A stretch of DNA of 64,000 bases, taken from the NCBI RefSeq assembly GCF_014646515.1, contig NZ_BMNK01000010.1:17132-81131 (forward strand). The letters are read 5' to 3'. The first letter of the stretch is position 1; each line of letters begins with the position of its first letter. The translations under genes were made by a program, and so were the position numbers. Below, piece after piece: positions 45,582-53,269 of this stretch. Under the pieces are notes generated by a model. The model did not search any database. It was not told the DNA's origin and was given only the letters and a program-made list of their open reading frames with translations. The stretch is from Nonomuraea glycinis (GTDB lineage: Bacteria; Actinomycetota; Actinomycetes; Streptosporangiales; Streptosporangiaceae).

Positions 45582-45958
45582 CTCAGGGGTCAAAGTGTGA
45601 GGGCAACCCTTCGCACGAGTCCGGTTTCGTCCAAGCAGCCTGGGGTACCGGGGTGACCCGGGACACTTGTGACAAAACCGGAGACCTGTTGTCATCCGTG
45701 ATGCGAGAGGCTACCGGCCCGTAAAGGCAGGTCAAGCATGCGCCAAGGGAAGCCCATGCCCGTCCCATGTCGGAAGCCGCAGGTCAGAAGTATTACGGAA
45801 ATATCACGACAAAGGTGATTCAACGCAAAAAAGATCTACCAAATTTGGTGAACTACCTCGCTCCGCTGTCGGCTCTTCGCCGTACGTAACGGACGGGGCC
45901 GTATGTAGAACCTTGTTCTAAGATGCTGGGCATGACGATCGAGGCCACCATCAGTGAT
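45582..45958. other. 377-bp intergenic region with 15-bp palindrome and possible truncated gene start
   Basis: TAGAAC-CTT-GTTCTA (45906-45920) is a perfect inverted repeat overlapping TAAGAT (45919-45924). That -10 would start transcription near 45931, right before ATG 45932 (MTIEATISD), a frame cut off by the IS element after nine codons. This may be the original start of the gene whose remnant lies beyond the element. Elsewhere in the region I see no gene. Confidence 0.45.
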
Positions 45959-46201
45959 GGTTTTCTCTGCGCGTGATCGCGGTGTGTCACGTGGTGATCG
46001 GGGTCGGCTCAGTGGTCTGCTCGCTGGCGGACGGCATGACGAAGCGCTGGAAGGCCTGCGGCTTCGCGCCGCGCCTGCCCGGCGCTGCCTGCTCCATCCC
46101 GCAATCGTCACGATGCGCGTGCAAAGCCTTACCCAGTGTGCAGCCATGCTGGTAAAGTCCTTCGCACACACTCTCGAATACGCGAGGGGAGGGGAATCGT
46201 C

Positions 46202-47584
46202 GTGCAGGTCGTGCAGGCCTACCGTTTCGCGCTGGACCCGACCGCGCGTCAGGGTGCCGCGTTGGCGTCGCATTGCGGGGCGGTGCGGGTGGCGTTCAAC
46301 TGGGGTCTGGCGCAGGTGAAGGCGAATCTGGCGCAGCGGGAGGCCGAACGCTCCTACGGCATCCCCGACGATCAGCTCACCCCGGCGTTGTCGTGGTCGA
46401 TGTACAGCCTGCGCAAACGCTGGAACCAGGTCAAGGACGAGGTGGCGCCGTGGTGGGCGGGCAACTCCAAGGAGGCCTACGCGTGCGGGCTGGCCCGCCT
46501 GACCGACGCGCTGTCCAACTGGCGCGACTCCCAGCAGGGCACGCGTAAGGGCCCGAAGATGGGGTTTCCCCGGTTCAAGACCAAACGCCGCGCGGCCCGG
46601 TCGGTGCGCTTCACCACCGGCACGATCCGGCTGGACGGCCACACCCACGTGATCTTGCCGGTGCTGGGCCGGATCAAAACCCACGAGCCGGTCGGCAAAC
46701 TCGCCCGCCTGCTCGCCGAAGGTGCGCGGATCGCTTCGGCGACCGTCCGCTGGCAGGAGGGCCGCTGGCACGTCAGCTTCACCGTGCACACCGAACGCCC
46801 CCCAGGCAAGCCTGCCCGGCCGGACGCGGTGATCGGCGTGGACCTCGGCATCAAAACCCTGGCGGTCTTCTCCGACGGACGCCCGCCGGTCCCCAACCCC
46901 AGGCATCTCAATAACGCTATGCGTAAGCTGCGCCGTCTGTCGCGGGCGGTCGCTCGCAAACACGGCCCGGACCGGCGCACCGGCCAGCGGCCGTCGCAGC
47001 GGTGGCAGCGGGCGAACGCGGCCCGCAACCGGGCGGAGTACCGGGTGGCGGCGCTGCGCCGCGACGGCATCCACCAGCTCACCACCAGCCTGGCACGGAC
47101 GTACGGCACCATCGTGGTCGAGGACCTGCACGTGGCCGGGATGATCCGTAACCGGCGACTGGCCCGCGCCCTCTCCGACGCCGGTTTCGGGGAGATCCGC
47201 CGCCAGCTCGCCTACAAGACCGGCTGGAACGGCGGCCGGTTGCTGGTGGCGAGCCGCTGGTTCCCCTCCTCCAAGACGTGTTCATCCTGCGGCGCGGTGA
47301 AAACCAAGCTGCCGTTGCGGGTGCGCACCTATGTCTGTGAGGGGTGCGGTCTGTCGATGGACCGCGATGAGAACGCCGCGCTCAATCTCGCTTCGCTGGT
47401 GGAGCGTACGGTCGCCGGGAGTGGCCCGGAGACTGAAAACGGACGTGGAGCCGACCGTAAGACCCCGCCTGGCGGGGCGGGTGGCTGTGAAACGTCAACC
47501 CCGCACCGGGCACCCACTGCCCGGATCAGACGAGGACCTTCGCCCACACCGGGTGAATCACTGAGAATCCTTGAAACTCAGTGA
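46202..47584 (+). CDS. tnpB: TnpB RNA-guided nuclease, copy 2
   Basis: The 460-residue protein is nearly identical to the protein at 21847. RuvC residues Asp214, Glu307 and Asp389 and the zinc finger (CSSCGA ... CEGCGL) are intact, so it should be active. The start is GTG 46202 behind GGGGAGGGG, aligning with the ATG of copy 1. The last RuvC motif reads MDRDENAALN instead of LDRDVNAALN. Most differences between copies are silent or in loops, suggesting purifying selection since duplication, which is a qualitative impression. Confidence 0.92.
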   Translation: MQVVQAYRFALDPTARQGAALASHCGAVRVAFNWGLAQVKANLAQREAERSYGIPDDQLTPALSWSMYSLRKRWNQVKDEVAPWWAGNSKEAYACGLARLTDALSNWRDSQQGTRKGPKMGFPRFKTKRRAARSVRFTTGTIRLDGHTHVILPVLGRIKTHEPVGKLARLLAEGARIASATVRWQEGRWHVSFTVHTERPPGKPARPDAVIGVDLGIKTLAVFSDGRPPVPNPRHLNNAMRKLRRLSRAVARKHGPDRRTGQRPSQRWQRANAARNRAEYRVAALRRDGIHQLTTSLARTYGTIVVEDLHVAGMIRNRRLARALSDAGFGEIRRQLAYKTGWNGGRLLVASRWFPSSKTCSSCGAVKTKLPLRVRTYVCEGCGLSMDRDENAALNLASLVERTVAGSGPETENGRGADRKTPPGGAGGCETSTPHRAPTARIRRGPSPTPGESLRILETQ

Positions 47585-47588
47585 ACGG
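47463..47588 (+). ncRNA. Probable omega RNA of tnpB copy 2
   Basis: The three hairpins of copy 1 recur: CCCCG-CCTGG-CGGGG (47463-47477), CCGGGCA-CCCAC-TGCCCGG (47506-47524) and TTCGCCC-ACACC-GGGTGAA (47539-47557, with one G-U pair). Changes fall in loops or keep pairing. The guide would be the bases after 47588, ATCAGCGCCATGGTGCTC, which are thioesterase coding sequence. Confidence 0.6.
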
Positions 47589-47902
47589 ATCAGCGCCATG
47601 GTGCTCGACCCGACCACATGCTGGGCCAGGCGGCGGCCGTGGCCGGGTTCGCGGGCGTGACGGCCACCTTGACCATGTCCTACCGCGCGCCGGTGCCCTA
47701 TGGCACGCCGGTGGTGGCGACGGCCGAGCACACCCGGGCCGAGGGCCGTAAGAGCTGGTCGGACGGGCGCATCTCGCTGCCCGACGGAACCGTGCTGGTG
47801 GAGGCGACCGGCCTGTTCGTCACCCCGGCCGCCTGGCTCCGGGAAGGACCGCACGGCCGCCCCGACGGCGGCGCCCGCCCAGGCCTCAGCACAGGTCAAT
47901 AG
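47589..47902 (+). pseudogene. PaaI-type thioesterase remnant
   Basis: This is the C-terminal half of a hotdog-fold acyl-CoA thioesterase. The diagnostic parts are HMLGQAAAVAGFAGVTATLT, YRAPVPYGTP and EGRKSWSDGRI. The N-terminal half is missing, replaced by the IS element. A 5-bp tandem duplication CGACC-CGACC (47606-47615) breaks the frame; with one copy the sequence reads MVLDHMLGQ, as in intact relatives. It is convergent with the acyl-CoA operon and may once have belonged to the same pathway. Confidence 0.78.
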
Positions 47903-47941
47903 CCCGTTTCGGCTCAGCGGGCTCAGCGGCCCCGGTACGGG

Positions 47942-48691
47942 TCAGTAGCCCGCGCCGGTGAGTAGTCCGCCGTCCACCGTGAACTCGCTGCCCGTGCAGT
48001 AACTCGACCGGTCCGAGGCCAGGAACGCCACTACGTGCGAGACCTCGACCGGCTTGGCGAACCGTTTGATGACCATCGACTTCACGAAGGTCTCCGCGTC
48101 CACCTCGGCCGCCAGGTCCGGGTCCAGCACCATGGGCGTGTTGATCGCCCCCGGATGCACCGAGTTGACGCGGATCTTGAACTTGGCCAGTTCCCTGGCC
48201 GCCGACTTGGTGACGCCGCGCACGCCGAACTTGGAGGCCGCGTAGGCGGACAGGCCCTCGGCGCCGATGAAGCCCTCGATGGAGGAGATGTTCACGATCG
48301 AGCCCTGGCCGGCCGCCTTCATGGGCTCGATCACCGACTTGATCCCCAGCCAGGTGCCCTTGAGGTTGACGCCGATGACCCGGTCGAAGTCCTCCAGCGA
48401 CATATCGCTGATACGCCGAAATTTCAGGATCCCGGCGTTGTTGACCAGGATGTTGAGCGTGCCGTGCAGACCGACGGTCGTCGCCACCGCGTGCTCCCAC
48501 TCCTGCGGGCTGGTGACGTCATGACGCACGTACGTCGCCCCGGTCTCCTGCGCCAGCGCCTTGCCCTCCTCGTCGAGCACGTCCCCGAAGACCACCCGCG
48601 CGCCCTCCCGCAGGAACAGCCGCACGTGCGCCTCGCCCATGCCGCGCGCCCCGCCGGTGACCAGCGCCACCTTCCCGTCAAGCAGTCCCAC
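47942..48691 (-). CDS. SDR family dehydrogenase (hydroxysteroid dehydrogenase-like)
   Basis: The 249-residue classical short-chain dehydrogenase has the cofactor motif TGGARGMG, NNAG and the Ser-Tyr-Lys triad (NISSIEG, YAASK). Sequence style is like the 3-alpha/20-beta-hydroxysteroid dehydrogenase group, but those also accept other cyclic alcohols. It is the last gene of the five-gene acyl-CoA operon, overlapping the upstream gene by 14 bp. It probably oxidises a hydroxy intermediate of the pathway. Confidence 0.9.
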   Translation of the reverse strand: MGLLDGKVALVTGGARGMGEAHVRLFLREGARVVFGDVLDEEGKALAQETGATYVRHDVTSPQEWEHAVATTVGLHGTLNILVNNAGILKFRRISDMSLEDFDRVIGVNLKGTWLGIKSVIEPMKAAGQGSIVNISSIEGFIGAEGLSAYAASKFGVRGVTKSAARELAKFKIRVNSVHPGAINTPMVLDPDLAAEVDAETFVKSMVIKRFAKPVEVSHVVAFLASDRSSYCTGSEFTVDGGLLTGAGY

Positions 48692-50945
48692 AACGCCCTC
48701 CCGCCGCCACGGCGACCGCCGCCGCCTCCATCGATCGGTACACGGGGATCCCCGCGGCCGTCATGATCGCCCCGATTTCGTCCTCGACTCCGGCAGGGGC
48801 GCACTCGCCGTTCCTGGTCACCAGCGTGATCCTGGTGGTGAGCTCGCGCTGCGCCTCGGCGAGCGCCCGCGCGTAGTCCAGCAGCGGTCCCGCCGCCGTC
48901 CCGTAGGTGAAGAAGCTCTGCACGTTCACATGTGCCACCACGTCGCGGTACGGCCGCCCGCGCACGGCGGCGCCGATCGTCTCCCGTACCAGCTCGGCCC
49001 GCCCGCGCGGTCCCACCGGGATCTCCAGCGGATTGCCCGAGGCCTGGATCCCGAGGCGCGGCAGCTCGCCGAGCACCGCGTCCGGCAGCGGGTCCAGCCG
49101 CACCCCGGCCCGCGCGAACGCGTCGGCGGCCAGCACCCCCGCCCCGCCGCTCGGCCCGATCACCAGCGTCCCGCCACGCGCCGTCCGTGTCCCGTCACCC
49201 GCGACCGTCCGTGTTCCGTCACCCGCCACCGCCCGCGAGCCGTGCGCCTGGAAGTACGCCAGGACGCCGATCAGCTCGTCCTGGCTGCTCACCAGCGCGA
49301 CCCCGGCCTGCTCGGCGACCGCCTCCCAGATCCGCGACCGGCTCACCAGGCCGCCCGTGTGCGAGGCCGCGGCCCGCTGCCCCTGCTCGGTCCGGCCGCC
49401 GACCAGCAGCGCCACCGGCATCCCGGCGCCGGCGAGCGCCTCGTACAGGGCCCGGCCGTCACGGGGATCCTCCACGTACAATCCCACGGCCCGTGTCTCC
49501 CGATCCTGGGACAGCCACCGCAGCAGCTCGGCCGGGGTGACGTCGATGGCGTTCCCCACGGTCGCCACCCGGCTGAAGGCGAGCCCGCGCCGCTCCCCGA
49601 CCTTGATCACCTCTCCGGCCAGCCCGCCGCTCTGCGAGATCAGCGCGACCGTCCCCGCCGTCCCCGGCCCGCCGCCGACGAACGTCTGCCGGCCGCGCGG
49701 GCAGTAGACGCCCATGCAGTTCGGCCCGAGCAGCCGCGTCCCCGCCGCCCGCGCGGCGGCGAGCAGCTCCCGCTCCAGCTCCGGCCGCCCCTCCTCGCCG
49801 AACCCGCCGCTCATCACCTGCACGTACGCCACCCCGCCGGCCTGCCGCACCACCTCGGCACACTTCTCCGCCGGTACGGCCACGAGCGCGTAGTCGACGT
49901 CGGCCTCGGTCAGCGACCGCACGGCGGGCACCCCGGCGACTTCACGCGCCCGCGGGTGCACCGCCACCAGGGGGACACCGGTCGCCTTGTAGAACTCCAG
50001 GAACATGTTGCCGAAGTTGGGCCTGGTCGTGGAGGCGCCGACCACGGCCACCGCCGCCGGCTCGAAGAGCCTCTCGAACCCGCCGTCGGCCGGAAGGCTC
50101 CGTGTCGCCTCCGAGGCCCACAGCCGGCCAGGTGAGGCATCGGTGTCCAACGGGGATGTGGGCGGGTTGGAGGACGTGCCAGGGGATGTGGGCGGGGTCG
50201 TAGGGGGTGTGGAGTTGGTGGGGTGGGCGGGGAGGTAGCGGGCGTCCACCGCTGTGGCGCCGGACGGGGTGGCGATGACCGGGTTCAGCTCGAACTCGCC
50301 GAGGTCCAGGCGCTCCCACAGCCCGCCGGGCCCGCCGACCGTCATGAGGAGCGCGACGACCGCCTCCAGATCCACCGGCGGCTCGCCCCGGTGGCCGGAC
50401 AGCAGCGCCGCGCCGCGCAGGGACGCCAGCATCTGCCGCGCGTCCTTCTCCGACACCGGGCACAGCCGCAGCGCGGTGTCGCGCAGCACCTCCGCCAGCA
50501 CCCCGCCCAGCCCTGCGAGCAGCACCGGACCGAACCCGGGATCGCGCACCAGCCCCACGATCAGCTCCACCCCCGCCTCCGCCTGCTCCTCCACCAGGAA
50601 CCCGTCGGCGGTCAGGCCCTGCTCGTCCAGCCGCGCGGCCATCGCGGCGGCGGCCCCGGCCACCTGCTCCCGCCCGAGCCCGAGCACCACCGCGCCCGCG
50701 TCCGACTTGTGCGTCGTCAGCCCGTGCCCGAACGCCTTGAGCACCAGCGGCTCCACCAGGTCCGCCACATCCTCGAACCTGAAAGCAGCGTCGAAGTCAG
50801 CACCGGACGAGGCCCTCAGCCGGGCCCCGGTCACCACGATCCCGCGCGGCACCCGTACCCCTGCCTCCCGGAGCAGTGCCTTGACCTCGTGCTCGGCCAC
50901 CGCCGCCGGGGGCACGGCGGGCAGGGGCCGCGTGAGCTCCCTCAT
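48678..50945 (-). CDS. ADP-forming acyl-CoA synthetase family protein
   Basis: The 755-residue protein has domains in the order ATP-grasp (~1-240), a Ser/Thr/Pro linker (~245-290), CoA-binding Rossmann domain (AVAVVGASTTRPNFGN) and succinyl-CoA-ligase-like domains (ISQSGGLAGEVIK, AASHTGGL with the candidate phospho-His). This is the NDP-forming acetyl/acyl-CoA synthetase (Acd) type with the ATP-grasp part first. It makes an acyl-CoA from acid, CoA and ATP, reversibly. Placed between an AMP-forming ligase and an SDR, it probably handles a second acid of the pathway. Confidence 0.88.
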   Translation of the reverse strand: MRELTRPLPAVPPAAVAEHEVKALLREAGVRVPRGIVVTGARLRASSGADFDAAFRFEDVADLVEPLVLKAFGHGLTTHKSDAGAVVLGLGREQVAGAAAAMAARLDEQGLTADGFLVEEQAEAGVELIVGLVRDPGFGPVLLAGLGGVLAEVLRDTALRLCPVSEKDARQMLASLRGAALLSGHRGEPPVDLEAVVALLMTVGGPGGLWERLDLGEFELNPVIATPSGATAVDARYLPAHPTNSTPPTTPPTSPGTSSNPPTSPLDTDASPGRLWASEATRSLPADGGFERLFEPAAVAVVGASTTRPNFGNMFLEFYKATGVPLVAVHPRAREVAGVPAVRSLTEADVDYALVAVPAEKCAEVVRQAGGVAYVQVMSGGFGEEGRPELERELLAAARAAGTRLLGPNCMGVYCPRGRQTFVGGGPGTAGTVALISQSGGLAGEVIKVGERRGLAFSRVATVGNAIDVTPAELLRWLSQDRETRAVGLYVEDPRDGRALYEALAGAGMPVALLVGGRTEQGQRAAASHTGGLVSRSRIWEAVAEQAGVALVSSQDELIGVLAYFQAHGSRAVAGDGTRTVAGDGTRTARGGTLVIGPSGGAGVLAADAFARAGVRLDPLPDAVLGELPRLGIQASGNPLEIPVGPRGRAELVRETIGAAVRGRPYRDVVAHVNVQSFFTYGTAAGPLLDYARALAEAQRELTTRITLVTRNGECAPAGVEDEIGAIMTAAGIPVYRSMEAAAVAVAAGGRCGTA

Positions 50946-50971
50946 CGAACCTCCTTAGAAGGCCGCGAACC

Positions 50972-52546
50972 TCAGGGCGAGCCGAGCAGGTGGCCGTACT
51001 GGTCGCGGATCTGTCGGCGGAGCAGCTTGCCGGGGCCGCCGGAGGCGTCCTCGAAGTGGGGGAGGGCGTCGGCGATCACGATGTGGTCGGGCTGCTGGTG
51101 CGGCGGGAGGGTGTCGGCCAGGGACAGGGCCACCTTGGCGGCGTCCAGGGTGTGCCCGGCGCGCGTCACGACCGCCAGCAGGATCCGCTGCTCCGCCGCC
51201 TCCTGCCCGTCGGCGTGCGCGGGCACGCCGACCGCGCCGGCCTCGGCGACGCCGTCCAGGGCGCTGACGGCGTCCTCGATCTGCGCCGGCTGCGTCCAGG
51301 CGCCGCCCTTGAGGATGGCGTCCTCGCGCCGCCCGAGCACCCGCAGCACCCCGTCCGCGGACAGGGTGCCGAGGTCGCCGCCGACGTACCAGTCGCCGCG
51401 CAGCACCTCCGCGGTCTTGTCCGGCAGTCCGTCGTAGCCGGTCATCCGGTGCGGGCCGGCGAGGTTGATCTCACCGGCCTCGCCGACGACCCGCTCGCCC
51501 GCCGGGTCCGTCACCCGGACCGCGTTGCCGGTGCGGGCCCGCCCGGACGAGCCGAGCGGGGTGGAGCCGTCGTCCACCCGCCCCATGCAGGTGTACGGGG
51601 CCTCGGTCTGGCCGTAGTAGGCGTAGACGGCCGCGTCGGGCAGGCGCCGCTTGATCCGCTCCAGCATGGTCGGCGTGAGCGGTTCGCCGCCCAGCATGAT
51701 GACCCGGACGGACGACAGGTCCACGTCCTCGTGGTCGGGCGAGCCGAGCAGGGCCGCGTAGAACGAGGGGATCTGCGAGACATGCGTGACCCGTTCCCTC
51801 GGCACCACCTTGAGGAAGTTGGCCGGACCCCAATCCTGCTCCAGCACCAGCCGCAGGCCGGCGTACAGGGCGGGTCCCACGATGGCGGGGAAGCCGATGC
51901 CCCAGATGATGGCGCCGGTGCCGAACACCGACTCGGCCGAGCGCGGCACGTCCAGCCAGATCTGGGCCGTCGCCAGGCACGAGGCGTGCGTGTGGACGAC
52001 CGCCTTGGGCAGGCCGGTGGTGCCCGAGGTGTAGTACAGGGCGAGCGGGTCGTCGTGGAAGCCGCCCAGGGGCGGCTGCTCCGCCGAGGCCGTCGCCGTC
52101 AGGGCGTCCAGATCGACCGTGTCCGCGTCGGTGCCGCCCACCTTGATCCAGGTGGTCACGCCCGGCAGCGACGGCCTGATCTCGGCGACCAGCCGCTCCA
52201 CCGTGGCGTCGTACACGAAGGCCGTGCACCGGGAGTGCTCGACGACGGCGCGCAGCGTGTCCGCCGGCCAGTACGGGTTCATCGCCGCGGTGATCGCGCC
52301 GATCTTGGCCTGCGCCAGGTAGACCTCGGCCACCAGCAGGGTCTCGTTCAGCAGCGCCGCGACCCGCTGACCGGGGGTGATGCCCGCGGAGAGCAGCGCG
52401 TGCGCGCGCCGGTTCACGACCCGGTCGAGCTCGCCGTAGGTGAAGCTGCGCTCGCCGCAGTAGGTGAGCGCCACCTGGTCGGGCGCGCGCATCGCGCCGG
52501 CGGTCAGGATCGCGTGCCCGTAGTTGCCGTACGGTGATCGCACCAT
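50972..52546 (-). CDS. AMP-forming acyl-CoA synthetase / ligase
   Basis: The 524-residue ANL-superfamily enzyme has P-loop YYTSGTTGLPKAVVH, A5 YYGQTE, A7 region GDWYVGGDLG and the C-terminal lysine region GGPGKLLRRQ. The catalytic-lysine motif is less canonical (GPGKLLR instead of xxGK-like). It activates a carboxylic acid to the acyl-CoA via the acyl-AMP. Third gene of the operon behind operator E, 14 bp after the VOC gene. The acid is unknown. Confidence 0.9.
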   Translation of the reverse strand: MVRSPYGNYGHAILTAGAMRAPDQVALTYCGERSFTYGELDRVVNRRAHALLSAGITPGQRVAALLNETLLVAEVYLAQAKIGAITAAMNPYWPADTLRAVVEHSRCTAFVYDATVERLVAEIRPSLPGVTTWIKVGGTDADTVDLDALTATASAEQPPLGGFHDDPLALYYTSGTTGLPKAVVHTHASCLATAQIWLDVPRSAESVFGTGAIIWGIGFPAIVGPALYAGLRLVLEQDWGPANFLKVVPRERVTHVSQIPSFYAALLGSPDHEDVDLSSVRVIMLGGEPLTPTMLERIKRRLPDAAVYAYYGQTEAPYTCMGRVDDGSTPLGSSGRARTGNAVRVTDPAGERVVGEAGEINLAGPHRMTGYDGLPDKTAEVLRGDWYVGGDLGTLSADGVLRVLGRREDAILKGGAWTQPAQIEDAVSALDGVAEAGAVGVPAHADGQEAAEQRILLAVVTRAGHTLDAAKVALSLADTLPPHQQPDHIVIADALPHFEDASGGPGKLLRRQIRDQYGHLLGSP

Positions 52547-52560
52547 GGGGGGCCTCCAGG

Positions 52561-52884
52561 TCAGAGGGGCGAATAGAGCACGAAGACGTTTCCTGAGGGG
52601 TCACGCAGCACGGCGCGCGTCTCATGCGGCCCGCTCTCGGGCGCGCGCACCACCTCGCCGCCACGCGCCTCCAGCTCCTGTACGGCCAGCGGCACGTCGT
52701 CCACCTTGTACGAGGGCGCGGCCGAGGCGGTGACGTGCTCGGCGGGCCCGGCCAGCGCCACCGTCACCCCGCCCCCGTCCAGCGCGGCGAACCGGTCGCC
52801 GTCACGGAACTTCACCGGCAGCCCGTAGAACGCGATGGCCTCGTCCAGGTCGGTGACGGGGATGAGCACGTTGCCGAGCCTCAC
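52561..52884 (-). CDS. VOC (glyoxalase-fold) protein
   Basis: The 107-residue single VOC unit begins at GTG 52884 with LGNVLIPVTDLDEAIAFY and ends DPSGNVFVLYSPL. One His/Glu-type metal set may be partial in a monomer; VOC proteins usually dimerise. Possible roles are epimerase, glyoxalase or dioxygenase on a CoA ester. GTGA overlap with the DUF35 gene upstream indicates co-translation. Confidence 0.82.
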   Translation of the reverse strand: MRLGNVLIPVTDLDEAIAFYGLPVKFRDGDRFAALDGGGVTVALAGPAEHVTASAAPSYKVDDVPLAVQELEARGGEVVRAPESGPHETRAVLRDPSGNVFVLYSPL

Positions 52885-53243
52885 AGGGGCCTCCAGTGCG
52901 GTAGGTCGTCCACGAACGTCACCCGTACCGGCATCCCGATCCGGACCTGCTCCGGCGGGCACCCCACGACATGCCCGAAGGCACGGACCCCCTCGGGCAG
53001 GTCCACCCACGCGGGCACGTACGGCTCGCGGCCCCGGTAGGCGGGCACGAAGGAGCGGTGCACGACGGTGAACGTGTGCACCACGCCCCGGCCGGACACC
53101 GGCTCGAAGACCAGCTCGTCGCCGTCGCACCAGGGGCAGCGCGGCTCGGGCAGGTGCACCCGGCGGGCGCAGGAGGTGCAGCGCTGGACGAGCAGCTCGC
53201 CGCGCGCGCAGGCGGCCCAGTAGGCCGAGATGTCACCGCTCAT
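52881..53243 (-). CDS. DUF35 OB-fold / zinc-ribbon acyl-CoA-associated protein
   Basis: This is a 120-residue protein. The N-terminal rubredoxin-like zinc ribbon has Cys22/Cys25 and Cys36/Cys39 (CTSC ... CPWC), and an OB fold follows (GRGVVHTFTVVHRSF ... GMPVRVTF). DUF35 proteins act as partners of thiolases or hydratases on acyl-CoA (ChsH2-like, Ltp2-associated). No thiolase gene lies in this operon, so its partner must be encoded elsewhere. It is first in the operon and directly downstream of operator E. Confidence 0.88.
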   Translation of the reverse strand: MSGDISAYWAACARGELLVQRCTSCARRVHLPEPRCPWCDGDELVFEPVSGRGVVHTFTVVHRSFVPAYRGREPYVPAWVDLPEGVRAFGHVVGCPPEQVRIGMPVRVTFVDDLPHWRPL

Positions 53244-53244
53244 C

Positions 53245-53269
53245 GCTAGCCAAGCTAGCGCACGCTTGG
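53245..53269 (-). promoter_or_regulatory. Regulon palindrome site E, overlapping kinase 3 stop codon
   Basis: On the minus strand it reads CCAAGCGTGCGCTAGC (53269-53254), one mismatch from consensus at the last base. The TAG within it (53257-53255) is the stop codon of kinase 3. A second palindrome, GCTAGC-CAA-GCTAGC (53245-53259), overlaps it. The DUF35 ATG is at 53243 with no ribosome binding site, suggesting a near-leaderless message. Confidence 0.65.

Larger units (their letters stand above)
45959..47588 (+). mobile_element. tnpB-only IS605-type element, copy 2
   Basis: This is a second copy of the element at 21607-23236, alike across its full length, with differences scattered. It has no tnpA. 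It interrupts coding sequence: a nine-codon start lies to the left and a thioesterase remnant begins right after the right end. The left-end hairpin is TCAC-GTG-GTGA here versus TCAC-GG-GTGA in copy 1. Confidence 0.85.

Noticed and set aside
47618..47902. Thioesterase remnant as a functional short gene from ATG 47618
   Set aside because: It lacks the N-terminal half of the hotdog fold including the catalytic region, and no ribosome binding site precedes this ATG.
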